A DNA stretch of 64,000 nucleotides from Symbiodinium natans (GCA_905221605.1 CAJNDS010002746.1:129389-193388), one strand, 5' to 3'. Positions 29,590 through 40,370 are shown, counted from the stretch's first letter. Numbers and translations: made by a program. Notes: generated by a model not told the origin, from the sequence alone.

Positions 29590-29674
29590 TACCCCATTTC
29601 TATACCCCAAATAGAATCGAATCCTAGGGGAGCCCCCCCCCAAGAAGGGTACCCCTTTTTTCGGAAACCCTCCA
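29590..29674. mobile_element. Family A fragment (inverted)
   Basis: ACCCCAAATAGAATCGAATC, CAAGAAGGGTACCCC and TTTTCGGAAACCC match the reverse of family A; a further CGGAAACCCCCCAA follows at about 29698. Confidence 0.6.
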
Positions 29675-29786
29675 AATCAGCCTACCCCCTTCTTTGCGGA
29701 AACCCCCCAAAAAGGACCATGAGCCCGAAACCAATTTGGCGCCTCCCTGCTGTGCCAACAGGTGCCCAAACAGCCGAAGCTCTCAA

Positions 29787-30076
29787 AGTTTAGGGTTTAG
29801 GGTTTAGGGTTTAGGGTTTAGGGTTTAGGGTTTAGGGCGAATCCCCCCCCCCACCCCCTCAAAGCCTTGCAATTCAACCCTCAGCCCTTTCTTGAACCAG
29901 GGCTCTGAAGTCCTTTGCCAGGTGCGAAACACAAGGGAACACTAAGCTCAGCAACCCTCAACCCTCACCCCTCACCCCTCAACCCTCAAGCCTAAACCCT
30001 CAACCCTAAACCCTAAGCCCTAAACCCTAAGCCCTAAGCCCTAAGCCCTAAGCCCTAAACCCTAAGCCCTAAGCCC
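29787..30076. repeat. TTTAGGG array, then CCCTAAG-rich array
   Basis: 29787-29842 is +, and 29944-30076 is - with homogeneous CCCTAAG and CCCTCAA tracts. About 100 bp of C-rich low-copy DNA separates them. Confidence 0.93.
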
Positions 30077-30518
30077 CATACCCTGTGAACTCTGCAGGGC
30101 ATCACCATCTTGACCCGAACTCTCATCCCAAATGCTCCTGCCTGCATCTTACATGGAAGGGCTCCCTGTTTACGGTTTAGGGTTTAGGGGGTTGGGCTGT
30201 AGATAAGGAGTGCTATATAGCTGAGGTTAGAAGTCACCCTGAAACGGTACAACAAGAAAGTGCCGCGAATCCTACGCCCAAGCCTCACGGTCGTAGTCTG
30301 GAAACTGTAGCCCGCACCTGCCGTGGCCTGTTTCGATAGTGCGGGCAATGGTTGCATATGGAAAAATCTGACCACATGCTGCGTTACAAAAATCCACCCT
30401 AAACCCTGAACTCTAAACCCTGAACTCTAAACCCTAAATTAACCCTGAACCCTAACCTTCAAGGGGGGACAGAGGACCTTTGGGAGCCACGGCGAGCAGT
30501 CAGTAAACCCTAGTAGAA

Positions 30519-30556
30519 TCCCTATTAAGGACTGTTCGTATAAGAAGGAACAGGGA
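30519..30556. mobile_element. Family L arm fragment
   Basis: ATCCCTATTAAGGACTGTTC followed by GTATAAG matches one arm of the hairpin element at 57094-57187. Confidence 0.6.
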
Positions 30557-30659
30557 GGCTCAATCATTGCTAGTATAGGACTGCAGAGTCCTAAGTCAAT
30601 CTTGGTGAGACCTAAAACCCTTAACCCTGTTTTGCATCCGGGCTATGATGTCTGGCCGG

Positions 30660-31430
30660 AAAGAACCCTAAACCCTAAACCCTATAAACTATAAACCCTA
30701 AACCCTAAACCCTTTTGCATCTGGTCTGAAGCGACTCAACCAGGCAACAACTGCTGGGGACTCCGAGTCCTTCTTAGCAGCTGAAGCACTCCCTAAACCC
30801 TAAACCCTAAACCCGAAACCCTATTTGGAACCCAAACCAGGCAGGACAGGGTGAGGTAGCAGGCCAATATCCTTTTGAGGAATGTAGGTTTAGGGTTTAG
30901 GGTTTGGGTTAGGGTTTAGGGTTTAGGGTTCAGGGTTTAGGGTTAAGTTTTGGGTTTAAGGTTTAGGGGTTCGAGGGAGCTAGGAATAAGCTGAGAGCTG
31001 CACAATGGAAGGCCTGAAGCCCGTATCGACCCGACCTACACAAGCCCGGCAACGCTTTAGCTTACAGCCCTGTGTGCCGCCTTTGAAGGGTCCAGGATCA
31101 GGCACCCTACCACAGGTAACCCGCTACTTGTCCAGCTTCTACGGAGAACGAAGGCTACGCACAGAAAGGGTCAGGCCAGCAAGAGAAGCGGAGACCCTAA
31201 ACCCTAAAGCTTAAACCCTAAACCCTAAACCCTAAACCCGAAACCCTAATTAAGTACAAGCCCCACAGCCCTAAAACCCTAAACAGGAGACGTCCTGAAC
31301 AAACAGTGGTCGGAGCCTGCACGACGTAGACTTGGGCCTTCCGTTTGAGGGGTTAGGGTTTAGGGCTTGAACCTAAACCCTAAACCCTAAACCCTAAACG
31401 GCCCTAAACCCTAAACCCTTAACCCTCTAC
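30660..31430. repeat. Cluster of short arrays of both orientations
   Basis: CCCTAAA at 30664-30710 and 30792-30825, TTTAGGG at 30885-30970, CCCTAAA at 31193-31250. A + block at 31349-31366 is followed by a - block from 31371. Segments between them are 80-220 bp with no recognised gene. Confidence 0.85.
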
Positions 31431-31855
31431 CTAGACCCGGGTAGTGTTTCGGGGTTTGAGGGCTCCGCGGGTCTGTTAGGTGCTTAAGACCATCGTTCTC
31501 ATAATCTTACCTGCAACGGCGACTCGCTCGGTTTTGGCTAATCAGGCACGGCTTGAAGCAAAAGCCTTAAGATTTTTTGGGGTGCATAAGACTTGGGGGC
31601 TGGCTGCATGGGTGTCTTGTGGATGCTAATGTTGCAGCGGTGCGCCCGAAAACCAGAGGCCTTAAATCGGTATCTGTCCCAAACAGAGGAGAACCCCTGT
31701 AAACCCTAAATGGACCCTCAGACGGAAGTGAAACTCCAGAAGCCATGGCACCCACCCCGAACTCTGCAACCCTTACGTGGCAGCCAAGGAACCATATCAT
31801 AACATGGGCACCGTTTTTTTGGGTCACAGTAAGGGAACCTTGAACCCCAAAAAGA
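31430..31855. other. Array-free low-copy segment
   Basis: An 86-codon minus frame (31567-31827) is open but unrecognised. Nothing else is visible. Confidence 0.3.
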
Positions 31856-32253
31856 CAGGGGGTTTAGGGTTTATGGTTTATAGGGTTTAGGGCGGAAGGG
31901 TACCACTGGGCCACTAGGCTTAACCGTTTTGCAAATCTTGAAAACACAGTCTACTACGTGTCACCGTATTCCCCGTCTCTGCCCTGAGAGCTGTAAAGCC
32001 TGCGGTTTAGGGCTTACGGTTTACCGATCGAGTTTAGGGTTTAGAAGGTGTGCATGCGAGGTCGCACACTCGGGCGTGAAACGCCCCGGGCCACGCGCTC
32101 GCGTTGCCTGTAACCCCACCCCGGCCACCCGAACTATTCTCAATTAGGGTTTAGGGTTTAGGGTTTAGGGATTTCACTTCATCCCAGGAAGAATCTCATC
32201 CCACAAGCCCCCGCCTGGCTTTGTGTTGAAGCGAGGTACGAAAAACGCTTACC

Positions 32254-32335
32254 TTGGGGACGAAATGAACCCTAAAATTGGGGCCATTAAAGGCATATGA
32301 ACCATAAACCCTTTTAGGGTTCATTTCGTCCCCAA
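32254..32335. mobile_element. Family C element with perfect 24-nt TIRs
   Basis: TTGGGGACGAAATGAACCCT followed by AAAA occurs at the left and, exactly inverted, at the right of an 82 bp element. The TIR itself contains AACCCTAAAA, a telomere heptamer. There is no array inside this copy, which makes it a useful reference for 44575 and 60170. Confidence 0.9.
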
Positions 32336-32599
32336 AAAAACCTCGACCCGGTTCGGGCCGGGGGTTCCCCTGTTCGGGCCGCCCTGAACCCGAAATCCTG
32401 AACCGTAAATAAAGGCTTGTAAATCCCAGGCCCCAACGACCCCCAACCGTCAACCCTAAACCCTAAACCCTAAACCCTAAACCCCTGAACCCCCCACAAA
32501 ACAGATGCGCGGTGTGGGAAAAAAGCTCAGAAATGGTCTGGGAAAAGCTAAACAAGGCTCAGGTCTGGCAAGCCCGAAAATCTGAAAAATCATGGTGTC

Positions 32600-32850
32600 G
32601 GTTTAGGGTTTAGGGTTTTTTTGCCACCCGCCTAGCAGACCCCCTCTGGGTTTAGGGTTTAGGGTTTAGGGTTTAGGGTTTAGGGTTTAGGAATCGCAGT
32701 TACATCTGGAATCGACCACTTTTGACCGTATCTTCGGGTGCCCCCCCCACGAAGGCTTCCTCGTGGAACCGTGTTTCTGAAGGCAAACTTTCACTGTGAA
32801 GGGGGTTTAGGGTTTAGGGAGGGTTTAGGGCTTAGGGCTTAGGGCTTAGG
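32600..32850 (+). repeat. TTTAGGG arrays and CCACCCGCC motif copy
   Basis: 32645-32695 and 32803-32850 are TTTAGGG. TTTTTTTGCCACCCGCCTAGC sits at 32612-32632. Confidence 0.85.
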
Positions 32851-33189
32851 TTCCGAATTTAATCAAGGGTGGTCTCCGAATATTATTTTGCCGTGAAAAT
32901 GGAAGCAGGACAAGCCGGTGAGGCTTTACCCTCACCTCTTCGCGGCCCTCGCATGGGCGGTCGGGCTGTGAGCCCTCGGCCAAACTGTTCGGGGTCTGTC
33001 GCTCGACGGAAGCGACTCCTCAGTAAGTTTAGGGTTCAGGGGTTAGGGTTTAGGGTTTAGCCTAAGCCCATCGGTTGCCGTCCTCGAGAACACCACTGGT
33101 ACCACTGACGCGCTCCACGGCGACCACGGCGAACTCGGCCGCCTCGCTCACGGCCGAGGAGTTTTCCTGGACTTGAGGTTAAATAAGGG

Positions 33190-33491
33190 TGGGGTTTAGG
33201 GTTTAAGGTTTAGGGTTTAGGGGTTAGTGTTTAGGGTTTCCGGGTTCGAGGTTAGGGGTTAGGTTTAGGGTTTAGGGGGGTTTAGGGTTTAGGGTAAAGG
33301 GTATAGGGTTCAGGGAACCCTAAACCCTGTGAGCAACGGAGTCTGGAGGCTAAACCCTAAACCCTAAACCCTAAACCCTAAACCCTAAACCCTAAACCCT
33401 AAACCCTAAACCCTAAACCCTAAACCCTAAACCCTAAACCCTAAACCCTAAACCCTAAACCCTAAACCCTAAACCCTAAACCCTAAACCCT
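33190..33491. repeat. Degenerate + array facing a long perfect - array
   Basis: 33190-33318 is degenerate TTTAGGG. GGGTTCAGGGAACCCTAAACCC marks an inversion near 33308-33328. 33351-33491 is about 20 perfect CCCTAAA units. Confidence 0.95.
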
Positions 33492-33599
33492 GCTCAGCGC
33501 CCAAGGCGCCGTAAACTGCGCATAGCCCTGCTGACTCGTCACGAGTGCGGGGAGGACCAGGAGGATGGTGAAGAGAAGCCTCCGTGAACAATTGTTGGA

Positions 33600-33727
33600 T
33601 AGGGTGTAGGGTGTAGGGTGTAGGGTGTAGGGTGTAGGGTGTAGGGTGTAGGGTGTAGGGTGTAGGGTTTAGGGTTCAGGGTTTAGGGTTTAGTTAGGGT
33701 TTAGGGTTCAGGGTTTAGGGTTTTGGG
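33600..33727 (+). repeat. Variant array TGTAGGG
   Basis: About nine or ten homogeneous TGTAGGG units followed by TTTAGGG/TTCAGGG. Confidence 0.95.
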
Positions 33728-33845
33728 GGAATTTTGTTGAGTTCGAAGTCTGCCTATACACGCTGTCTACCTATGTGTTGGCATGAGCCTAGTTGCCTTA
33801 AACGCTGCGCCGCTACACACTACCTAGACCTTGGGGACCAGACGG

Positions 33846-33944
33846 TGGTTTCCGAAAGCTAGGGGTACTTTATTGGGGCCCTTATTGTACGGGAATCTTA
33901 CTATTTGGGGGGTCTATTTTGGGTCCCCTTCTCTCGTAAACCCG
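33846..33944. mobile_element. MITE-like element, family A
   Basis: GGTTTCCGAAAGCTAGGGGT, TACTTTATTGGGGCCCTTAT, CTTACTATTTGGGGGGTCTA and TCTCTCGTAAACCC give the full family A order in about 100 bp. Confidence 0.8.
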
Positions 33945-34029
33945 CAAATGAACCCTAAAAGGTTTTCGCGAAGCATGGGAGCTCTCACTGAGCGCACAGC
34001 AGCTAGCACCATTTCTGGCAGACTCCGAT

Positions 34030-34137
34030 GTTAGGGCTGTACTTATAACCCACTTATAAGCCCCTTAAGTACCCTAAAGTACAGCTAGAATTGGGATACT
34101 AAGTACTCTGAAACTCCAAGACCCTGAACCTCCAAGC
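34030..34137. mobile_element. Family J element, left end diverged
   Basis: ACTTATAACCCACTTATAAG then GGGATACTAAGTACTCTGAA and CCTGAACCTCCAAG match the interior and right end of 56374-56521. Confidence 0.6.
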
Positions 34138-34357
34138 ACAAGGGTCTTTGATGAACTGCCGCACGCCGTTTTGCTCAGAGACAAAAGGGGGTGGATGCCC
34201 ATTTCATCGCACGCTTAGCGCACGCACCTGGTCGGATCCGCCAAATAGACTTAGACTGAGGGCTTGCGTGTGCTATGCCAAGAACGCCATGAAGAAAGGT
34301 TTGAGTGCACCAAAAATGGAAAACATAATGCCCGGTGTAAGTCGAGCAGAACCACAT

Positions 34358-34426
34358 GATAGAAGAGAAACCTGCTGCTGAACACATCGACGAGATAGAA
34401 GAGAAACCTGCTGCGAACACATCGAC
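34358..34426. repeat. Two tandem 33-34 bp copies
   Basis: GATAGAAGAGAAACCTGCTG followed by AACACATCGAC is repeated with one three-base change, at 34358 and 34394. Overlapping minus frames are repeat-associated. Confidence 0.9.
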
Positions 34427-34518
34427 GCACAAGACGAAACGCCGCAAGAAACAAAAGAAGAACACGTCGGTACTTTGCGCATGTGCAACACATCCAAGTT
34501 GATCCAAGGAATCCTGTC

Positions 34519-34595
34519 CCTAAACCCTAAACCCTAAACCCTAAACCCTAAACCCTAAAACCTAAAACCTAAAACCTAAAACCCAAAACCTAAGT
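34519..34595 (-). repeat. Telomere-like array with ACCTAAA tract
   Basis: CCCTAAA changes to four CCTAAAA units at the right. Confidence 0.93.
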
Positions 34596-34634
34596 GAGGG
34601 CTTAGCTGAATCTCTTGAAAATCGCAGACCTGCT

Positions 34635-34690
34635 TGAGGACGAATTGAACCCTACAAGGTTCATATAGCCCACATAAGGGACTTAACTAA
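34635..34690. mobile_element. Family C terminal fragment
   Basis: CTTGAGGACGAATTGAACCC is the family C end. The remainder is not recognisable before the TTTAGGG array at 34697. Confidence 0.5.
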
Positions 34691-35375
34691 AGGAGTAGGG
34701 TTTAGGGTTCAGGGCTTAGGGTTTAGGGTTTAGGGTTTAAAGTATCGGGTTTAATTAGGAGTTAGGGCTTAATGGGGTTCAGGGCATATCGTCAACATAC
34801 CTTACCAGAAATTACAATCGTAGAGGGTCTTTCACCCCAATTTTGGTTCACTCGATCCTCTAGCAAAGCCAGTCACATGTCTGTGCTGCGGGCTTCGGGC
34901 TTGGGGGGGGCATGCAGTCCCCTTGTTTCAAGAGTTTACGGGCCTCTTCTTGGCTAGCCTGTTTAGCCTGTATCTTGGCTACCCTAAATCGTCTGGGCCC
35001 ATCTGAAGGGACCCTAAACCCTAAACCCTAAACCCTAAACCTTAAACCCGAAACCCTACACCCTACTGTAAACCCACACAGGGGCCAGACCATACCAGAT
35101 GGGCCTCTCGGACCTTAGGTCCTGCACCCCAAGCCCCGTAAAATACCTGACGGTTTTTTTTTTGGGGTTCAGGGTTTAGGGATACTCAGGTTTGGAGGCT
35201 TAGGGTTTAGGGGGCTTGCAAGGGTTTAGGGCTTTAAACAGTTTGGGCTTTGGGATGACTATGGGGCTTTATTCTACGGGCGCGGGCCTTTGAAACAGTT
35301 CGGGTGTTGGGTTAGCCCTTGTTCAGCCTAGACCTGCTTCCATGCCTTTTGTTGCTGTTACCTGTTCGGCTCCCA

Positions 35376-35491
35376 CACTATTATTTGCTTAAGAACCCCA
35401 AAAAACATATGTATTCTTCCTTATCAGTTGCAACGGTAACATGGGGATGACGATCTTGGATTGTCAGGGGGTTCTCAACTTAGTTGCCCAG
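35376..35491. mobile_element. MITE-like element, family E
   Basis: Left ATTATTTGCTTAAGAACCCC then A-rich DNA and TTCCTTATCAG. The right end GGGGGTTCTCAACTTAGTTG is an inverted counterpart with changes. Confidence 0.6.
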
Positions 35492-35720
35492 TATCCTAGG
35501 GGGACTAAAGGTTAACCTTTGGGCTTATATACGGGTTATCAGCCCCCAAAAAGGTTCAAGGTTGCATACTCCACTACTAAGTTAAGCAAATGGTAGCACC
35601 CCTAAACCCTAAACCCTAAACCCACATGACACGGCTTCTAAAGGTGTCAGGCTGTAGGCTTGTGACAAGCACTTCTGCCAGCCCAGAGCCATCAACCTTT
35701 GAAGCCCCAACCCGGCCCGC

Positions 35721-35998
35721 AACCCTAAACCCTAAACCCTAAACCCTAAACCCTAAACCCTGAACCCTGAACCCTGAACCCTAAACCTTTCTCAGGTTTA
35801 GGTTTAAACGCTTGCTATGTTGAATTTGGGGCAAGTTGGCCGAGCGTGGTCTCTCAACACCCACAGCCTCTTGCCCTCGAACCAGTCAAGTTTTGGGTTT
35901 AAGGTTTAGGGTTTCGGGGTTCAGGGCAAACCCTGAAACCCTAAACCCTAAACCCTAAACCCTAAACCCTAAACCCTAAACCCTAAACCCTAAACCGT
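35721..35998. repeat. CCCTAAA arrays with an inverted block between
   Basis: 35721-35790 (-), TTTAGGG block at 35895-35925 (+), then AGGGCAAACCCTGAAACCC and 35935-35998 (-). A C(14) tract follows at 36000. Confidence 0.92.
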
Positions 35999-36071
35999 TA
36001 CCCCCCCCCCCCCCGCATGATGGTCCGGCCTTCTGGGGACCATGGTGTGACTGCGCTAGGACCTTTGGGAA

Positions 36072-36130
36072 GCTTAGGGTTTAGGGTTTAGGGTTTAGGG
36101 TTTGGGGTTTAGGGTTTAGGGTTTAGGGTT
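36072..36130 (+). repeat. Telomere-like array
   Basis: TTTAGGG units with one TTTGGGG. Confidence 0.93.
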
Positions 36131-36299
36131 AAACAAGCACTCCGAGCTTTCTGGGGCCGTGTTTTCTTGGGAAAAAGGTTCTTAATTCCTACGGGAATTG
36201 AAAGTGCCGCCTGAACCCAAAACCCTAAATCCTAGACCCTAAACCCTAAACCCTATAAACCCTAAACCCTAACCTTTCGAAATGGAGAGAACAAAGCTT

Positions 36300-36555
36300 C
36301 GTGGGCTCGTGGTGTCTTGACAAGACTGGGAGGCTTACGCGCCCGTTGGGGGTTCCTGGCCTCGTTTTCTCGTTTGGGACATTCGGGGTTTAGGAGCTTG
36401 GGATTATGGGGTTTAGGGTTTAAAGATGTTTCAAATTTAGGGCTTAGGGGTAGGGCTGAGGGATTTTGGGCATTGATCGGGTTTAGGGAGTTGGGGTCAG
36501 GGTTTTTTTTGGGTGGTGAGGACTCACCAGTCGAAGGGGTTTAGGGCTCATGCAG
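36300..36555 (+). other. Low-copy G-rich segment with scattered TTTAGGG
   Basis: A 75-codon plus frame is open here, but it contains several heptamers and is not recognised. Confidence 0.3.
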
Positions 36556-36570
36556 GGTTTAGGGTTTAGG

Positions 36571-37258
36571 GCGCGTAGTGAGCTGCAGCCCTTAAGGCGC
36601 CTTGCCGGCGTGCGTCCTTACCCCACCGCACACTCTACTTGTGAGTGTTGGGGCGGGCAAGGGGTGGGCACATTATATTGACCAGGTATAAGGTCTTTCA
36701 GAGGTTATGACGCCCAAACTCACGCTTGCTGCGTGACTTCGTGGAAGGTGGCCGGGACTCAAGAAGCTTGCAGCTGCAGGGCCTGGTGATGGAGCATTCT
36801 TGGGGGTTGCCGGGAACTGGGGGGCTGCCTGGACCAAAGGCACGAGATGCTATGGAGATGCTATGGGGGGTGGTCTGGACTCTGGGGCGGCTTGGCCATG
36901 GGTGGTGTCACTTAGGTTGCTTGGTGGTTGCTGGTCTTGGGCGGCACGGGGCATGCTAGGGCTGTGGGCGGCGCAAGAGGCGTGGCAGCTACAGCAGCGT
37001 GCTATTAACAGGGATGGCTGGGCGCCTAACAGTCGGTGCGGTGGCTCAAGCCCGACGGCCTAGTCGACAGGTTGGGGGGAGCTGCAGCGGGGAAGCACTC
37101 CATCCCTGCGTGTTGGAGTGGGGGGAGCGCGTAGTGAGCTGCAGCCCTTAAGGCGCCTTGCCGGCGTGCGTCCTTACCCCACCGCACACTCTACTTGTGA
37201 GTGTTGGGGCGGGCAAGGGGTGGGCACATTATATTGACCAGGTATAAGGTCTTTCAGA
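36571..37258. mobile_element. TRIM-like element with identical 132 bp direct repeats
   Basis: The 132 bp at 36571-36702 and 37127-37258 appear identical, starting GCGCGTAGTGAGCTGCAGCC and ending AAGGTCTTTCAGA. They flank 424 bp that are non-repetitive within the window. TTTAGGG sequence abuts both outer ends, so the unit sits inside telomere-like DNA. Direct terminal repeats, small size and no polymerase frame fit a terminal-repeat retrotransposon in miniature. A clear primer-binding site was not identified, and the canonical TG...CA lies a few bases inside the repeat. A simple segmental duplication is the alternative. Plus frames within 36726-37063 are unrecognised. Confidence 0.65.
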
Positions 37259-37384
37259 TAGGGTTTAGGGTTTAGGGTTTAGGGTTTAGGGTTTAGGGTT
37301 TAGGGTTTAGGGTTTAGGGTTTAGGGTTTAGGGTTTAGGGTTTAGGGTTTAGGGTTTAGGGTTTAGGGTTTAGGGCTTAGGGTA
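37259..37384 (+). repeat. Telomere-like array, about 17 units
   Basis: Perfect TTTAGGG directly after the second 132 bp repeat. Confidence 0.96.
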
Positions 37385-37769
37385 CGTGGCCTTGCCGGGC
37401 GCGGATGTTTCTCAACGCTGAGGCACCAACGAGAAAGCCAGCCAGCGTCTGCGAACACCTCCCAAGGCCCGTTACGTGGTGCAGGGCCCTCGAAACTTTG
37501 GTTTCTGCAGTGTGTTTTGGGCCTCTGGCCTTTCTGGACGCCAACCTTTAGAGTCCTTTACCCTATACCTTAAACCCGAAACCCTAAACCCTAAACCCTA
37601 AAAAACCCCAAACCCTAAACCCTTGACACTCCAAGGCCGCCTTTTTTCTTCGGTCCGAGCCAGCTCAAGGCGCGCCACACGATGCAAAGGGCCGGAATTT
37701 CCAGAAGCCGGATCTAGGGTTCGGGGCCTCTTGCCCTTCGCCTCTGTGTCTCTTGCTGCCCTACGGGTC

Positions 37770-37850
37770 GGTTTCGGGTTTCGGGTTTCGGGTTTCGGGT
37801 TTCGGGTTTCGGGTTTCGGGTAGGGCTTAGGGTTTAGGGTTTAGGGTCCC
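37770..37850 (+). repeat. Variant array TTTCGGG
   Basis: Seven homogeneous TTTCGGG units, then TTTAGGG. Confidence 0.95.
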
Positions 37851-38192
37851 AAACCCAAGAGCAGCACCCCGTCATGTTCTTCAGCTTCTGCTTGAGCAGG
37901 GGTCAGCCGCGGGCAGTTTGTGGCTCTCGGATGCGATGCAGGGCCAAGCAGCCAAGCAGGAACAGGAGGGCGGACCTGCACAGGGCTCCGACCTAGACCC
38001 TAAACTCTAAGTCTCAGTGCCAACCAACCCCACTGCTAAAAACCCTAAAAACCCTAAACCCTAAACCCTAAACCCTAAACCCTAAACCCTACTCCCCAGA
38101 ACTATGCATCGGTTTTCCTCAGACCTCCGAGCTACGCCCTTGGCGAGGCCAGAAAGGGCGTCCGCGACACCTCGGGGAAGTGCTCATGCTTG

Positions 38193-38620
38193 ATGTGGTG
38201 CATGAGGATCCCACCCTGCTTCAGGAGGGTTTAGGGTTTAGGGTTTAGGGTTTAGGGTTTAGGGTTTAGGGTTTAGGGTTTAGGGTTTAGGGTTTAGGGA
38301 CTAGGGTTGATCCCACCCTGTGGGGTCCAGAGGTTAGGGTTTTAGGGTTTAGGGTTTAGGGTTTAGGGTCTAGGGTTTAGGGTTTAGGCAGGGTTGATGT
38401 GGTGCATGGAGATCCCACCCTGCGGGGTCCAGAGGTTCGGGTTCTAGGGTTTTAGGGTTTAGGGTTTAGGGTTTGGGTTTTGGGGTTGATGTATGAGAGG
38501 ATCCTGTTTGGGGTCCAGGGATTCGGGTTTTAGGGGTATTTAGGTGCTGGGGTTAAAGGGTTTTAAGGGTGATGTGGTGCATGGGGATCCCACCCTGTAT
38601 GGTCGGGGGGTTATTCTTAG
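38193..38620. repeat. Higher-order repeat: TTTAGGG block plus 45 bp spacer, five copies
   Basis: The spacer GATGTGGTGCATGGGGATCC followed by CACCCTG and GGGGTCCAGAGGTT recurs near 38195, 38310, 38395, 38485 and 38568. Each copy is separated by TTTAGGG units of decreasing purity. Confidence 0.85.
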
Positions 38621-38629
38621 TTTTTCTGT

Positions 38630-38775
38630 TAGGGTTTAAGGGTTCAGGCTTTGGGGTTTTTAGGGTTTTAGGGTGTTCGGGTTTAAGGTTTTGGGCGTTT
38701 TGGGGGTTTTGGAGGTTTTAGGGTGCTAGGGTAATAAGTGTTTTTGGGGTCTTAGGGTTTTAGGGTTTAAACTCA
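38630..38775 (+). repeat. Degenerate TTTTAGGG stretch
   Basis: GGGTTTT-rich irregular units; a T/G-rich decayed array. Confidence 0.75.
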
Positions 38776-38945
38776 CGCACTACCAATTGACACGCGAGCT
38801 TTGCTTGTTTTCAGGTGCTTCGGGGTGCTTTGCGGATCTTGGGGGGGGGGGGGTTGTTACGACCATGTTCCTGTAACCCTGCCCACAACGCCGGTATTTA
38901 CAGCGGAACAGGACGCACTGTATGTTTGATGTTTCCAGGGAGCAG

Positions 38946-39203
38946 GAAACCCTAAACCCTAAACCCTAAACCCTAAACCCTATAAACCCTAAACCCTAAA
39001 CCCAAGGACCGTGGCCCCTACTGCGACCCATCCCACAACCCTGAACCATCAAAGAGACCTGGGCGCCTCTTTGGGGTTGGCTCCATGAGGAGGGAACCTA
39101 GAAAGGGCAAAAGAAACCACTGGGCTCCCTAAACCCTAAACCCTAAACCCTAAACCCTAAACCCTAAACCCTAAACCCTAAACCCTAAACCCTAAACCCT
39201 AAA
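38946..39203 (-). repeat. Two CCCTAAA arrays
   Basis: 38946-39003 and 39128-39203; the 124 bp between them is low-copy. Confidence 0.94.
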
Positions 39204-39404
39204 TAACCTTCGAAGAAATGGCCTGGATTGCCACGTCCAGGGCACGGAAGTCGAACTCCTCACCGTCGGGGGTGCCTCTCGGATGACCTCGCCATGGATC
39301 CTGGTATTCGCAAGTCACAAGGCCGAACTGCCAATCTCTACCTTGAGAAACCAAAGCCGTTTTAGGTTCTTAGTGTTGAGCCCTTTGAACGAATCCTACA
39401 ACAT

Positions 39405-39494
39405 CTAGACCCAAGAGTAACCTAGGCTTAACGGGGCCTACAAGGGAACCCAAACCTCAAAAACATTCGAACAAGGGCCTACTCTGGGTCCCAG
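39405..39494. mobile_element. MITE-like element, family H
   Basis: CTAGACCCAAGAGTAACCTA and, reverse-complemented, CTGGGACCCAGAGTAGGCCC. The interior GCCTACAAGGGAACCCAAAC is shared with 10770 and 13285. Confidence 0.75.
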
Positions 39495-39604
39495 AAGCCC
39501 TAAACCCTAAACCCTAAACCCTAAACCCGTACTCCAGTAGGCCCAGATACAGGAACCTTGATCTTCAGCGCCTCGCGTGGAGGAGCCCATGGCGTCGTGT
39601 ACCT

Positions 39605-39690
39605 GGTCTAAGGTTTAGGGTTTAGGGTTTAGGACCCTAAACCCTAAACCCTAAACCCGAAACCCGAAACCCGAAAACCCTGAACCCTCA
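39605..39690. repeat. Head-to-head telomere-like junction
   Basis: GTTTAGGGTTTAGGACCCTA marks a + to - switch near 39632. The - side ends in CCCGAAA units. Confidence 0.93.
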
Positions 39691-39814
39691 ACCCCCTATA
39701 GGGGATGCATGATGAGATCAGCAACTGGAGAAACAAACGAAGACAACTGTTGAAAGAGGACATGGTCGTACTTAAACAGTCGGGGCACAATTTATATTTA
39801 CATACCTATAATTA

Positions 39815-39940
39815 CATATATGGGGGGGTTCCGAAACTGGGGGTACCTTATCGGGGTCCTTATGATAGAGAATCCTGTACAAATCCTACTACTTGGGGGT
39901 CCATATCAGGGGTGCCTTATTTCCGTAAACCCTCACATAC
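39815..39940. mobile_element. MITE-like element, family A
   Basis: ACATATATGGGGGGGTTCCG, GGGTACCTTATCGGGGTCCT, CTACTACTTGGGGGTCCATA and TTTCCGTAAACCCTC. About 125 bp, with a 10-15 bp internal duplication (AATCCTGTACAAATCCTACT). Confidence 0.8.
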
Positions 39941-39959
39941 TAGAATCCCAAAGAAGGCG

Positions 39960-40047
39960 ACCCTAAACCCTAAACCCTAAACCCCAAACCCCAAACCCCA
40001 AACCCTAAACCCTAAACCCTAAACCCTAAACCCTAAACCCTAAACCA
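39960..40047 (-). repeat. Telomere-like array with CCCCAAA variants
   Basis: Three consecutive CCCCAAA units within CCCTAAA. Confidence 0.94.
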
Positions 40048-40224
40048 AGGACAACATGCCCCTTGCCAGCTCAGATGCTCCTCGCGCAGCAGCAGTGCCT
40101 GACCCTTTGGTGGCTCGTAGGCATCGCTGCCTCTGCATGCTTTTCTTGTGTGTGTTTTGTCTTAGTTTGGGTTTAGGGTTTAGGGTTGAGGGTTTATGGT
40201 TTAGGGTTTAGGGTTTAGGGTTTG

Positions 40225-40370
40225 GGGTAGTTACATGGTCCCTCAATATGGGCCCTTAATTGGGGGAACGCTTTATGCACGCCTTGTAGACCCTATAAAA
40301 CCAAAGGGCCCACACTTCCGAACCCTTCAAGAAGGTAAGGAACCATATTCAGGGGCCATGCAACTCCCCT
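40225..40370. mobile_element. MITE-like element, family B (best copy)
   Basis: GGGTAGTTACATGGTCCCTC is approximated at the left (preceded by GG) and GGGGAGTTGCATGGCCCCTG is the reverse complement of the right end. ATATGGGCCC and ATATGGTTCC continue the arms. 146 bp, non-coding. Confidence 0.82.
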
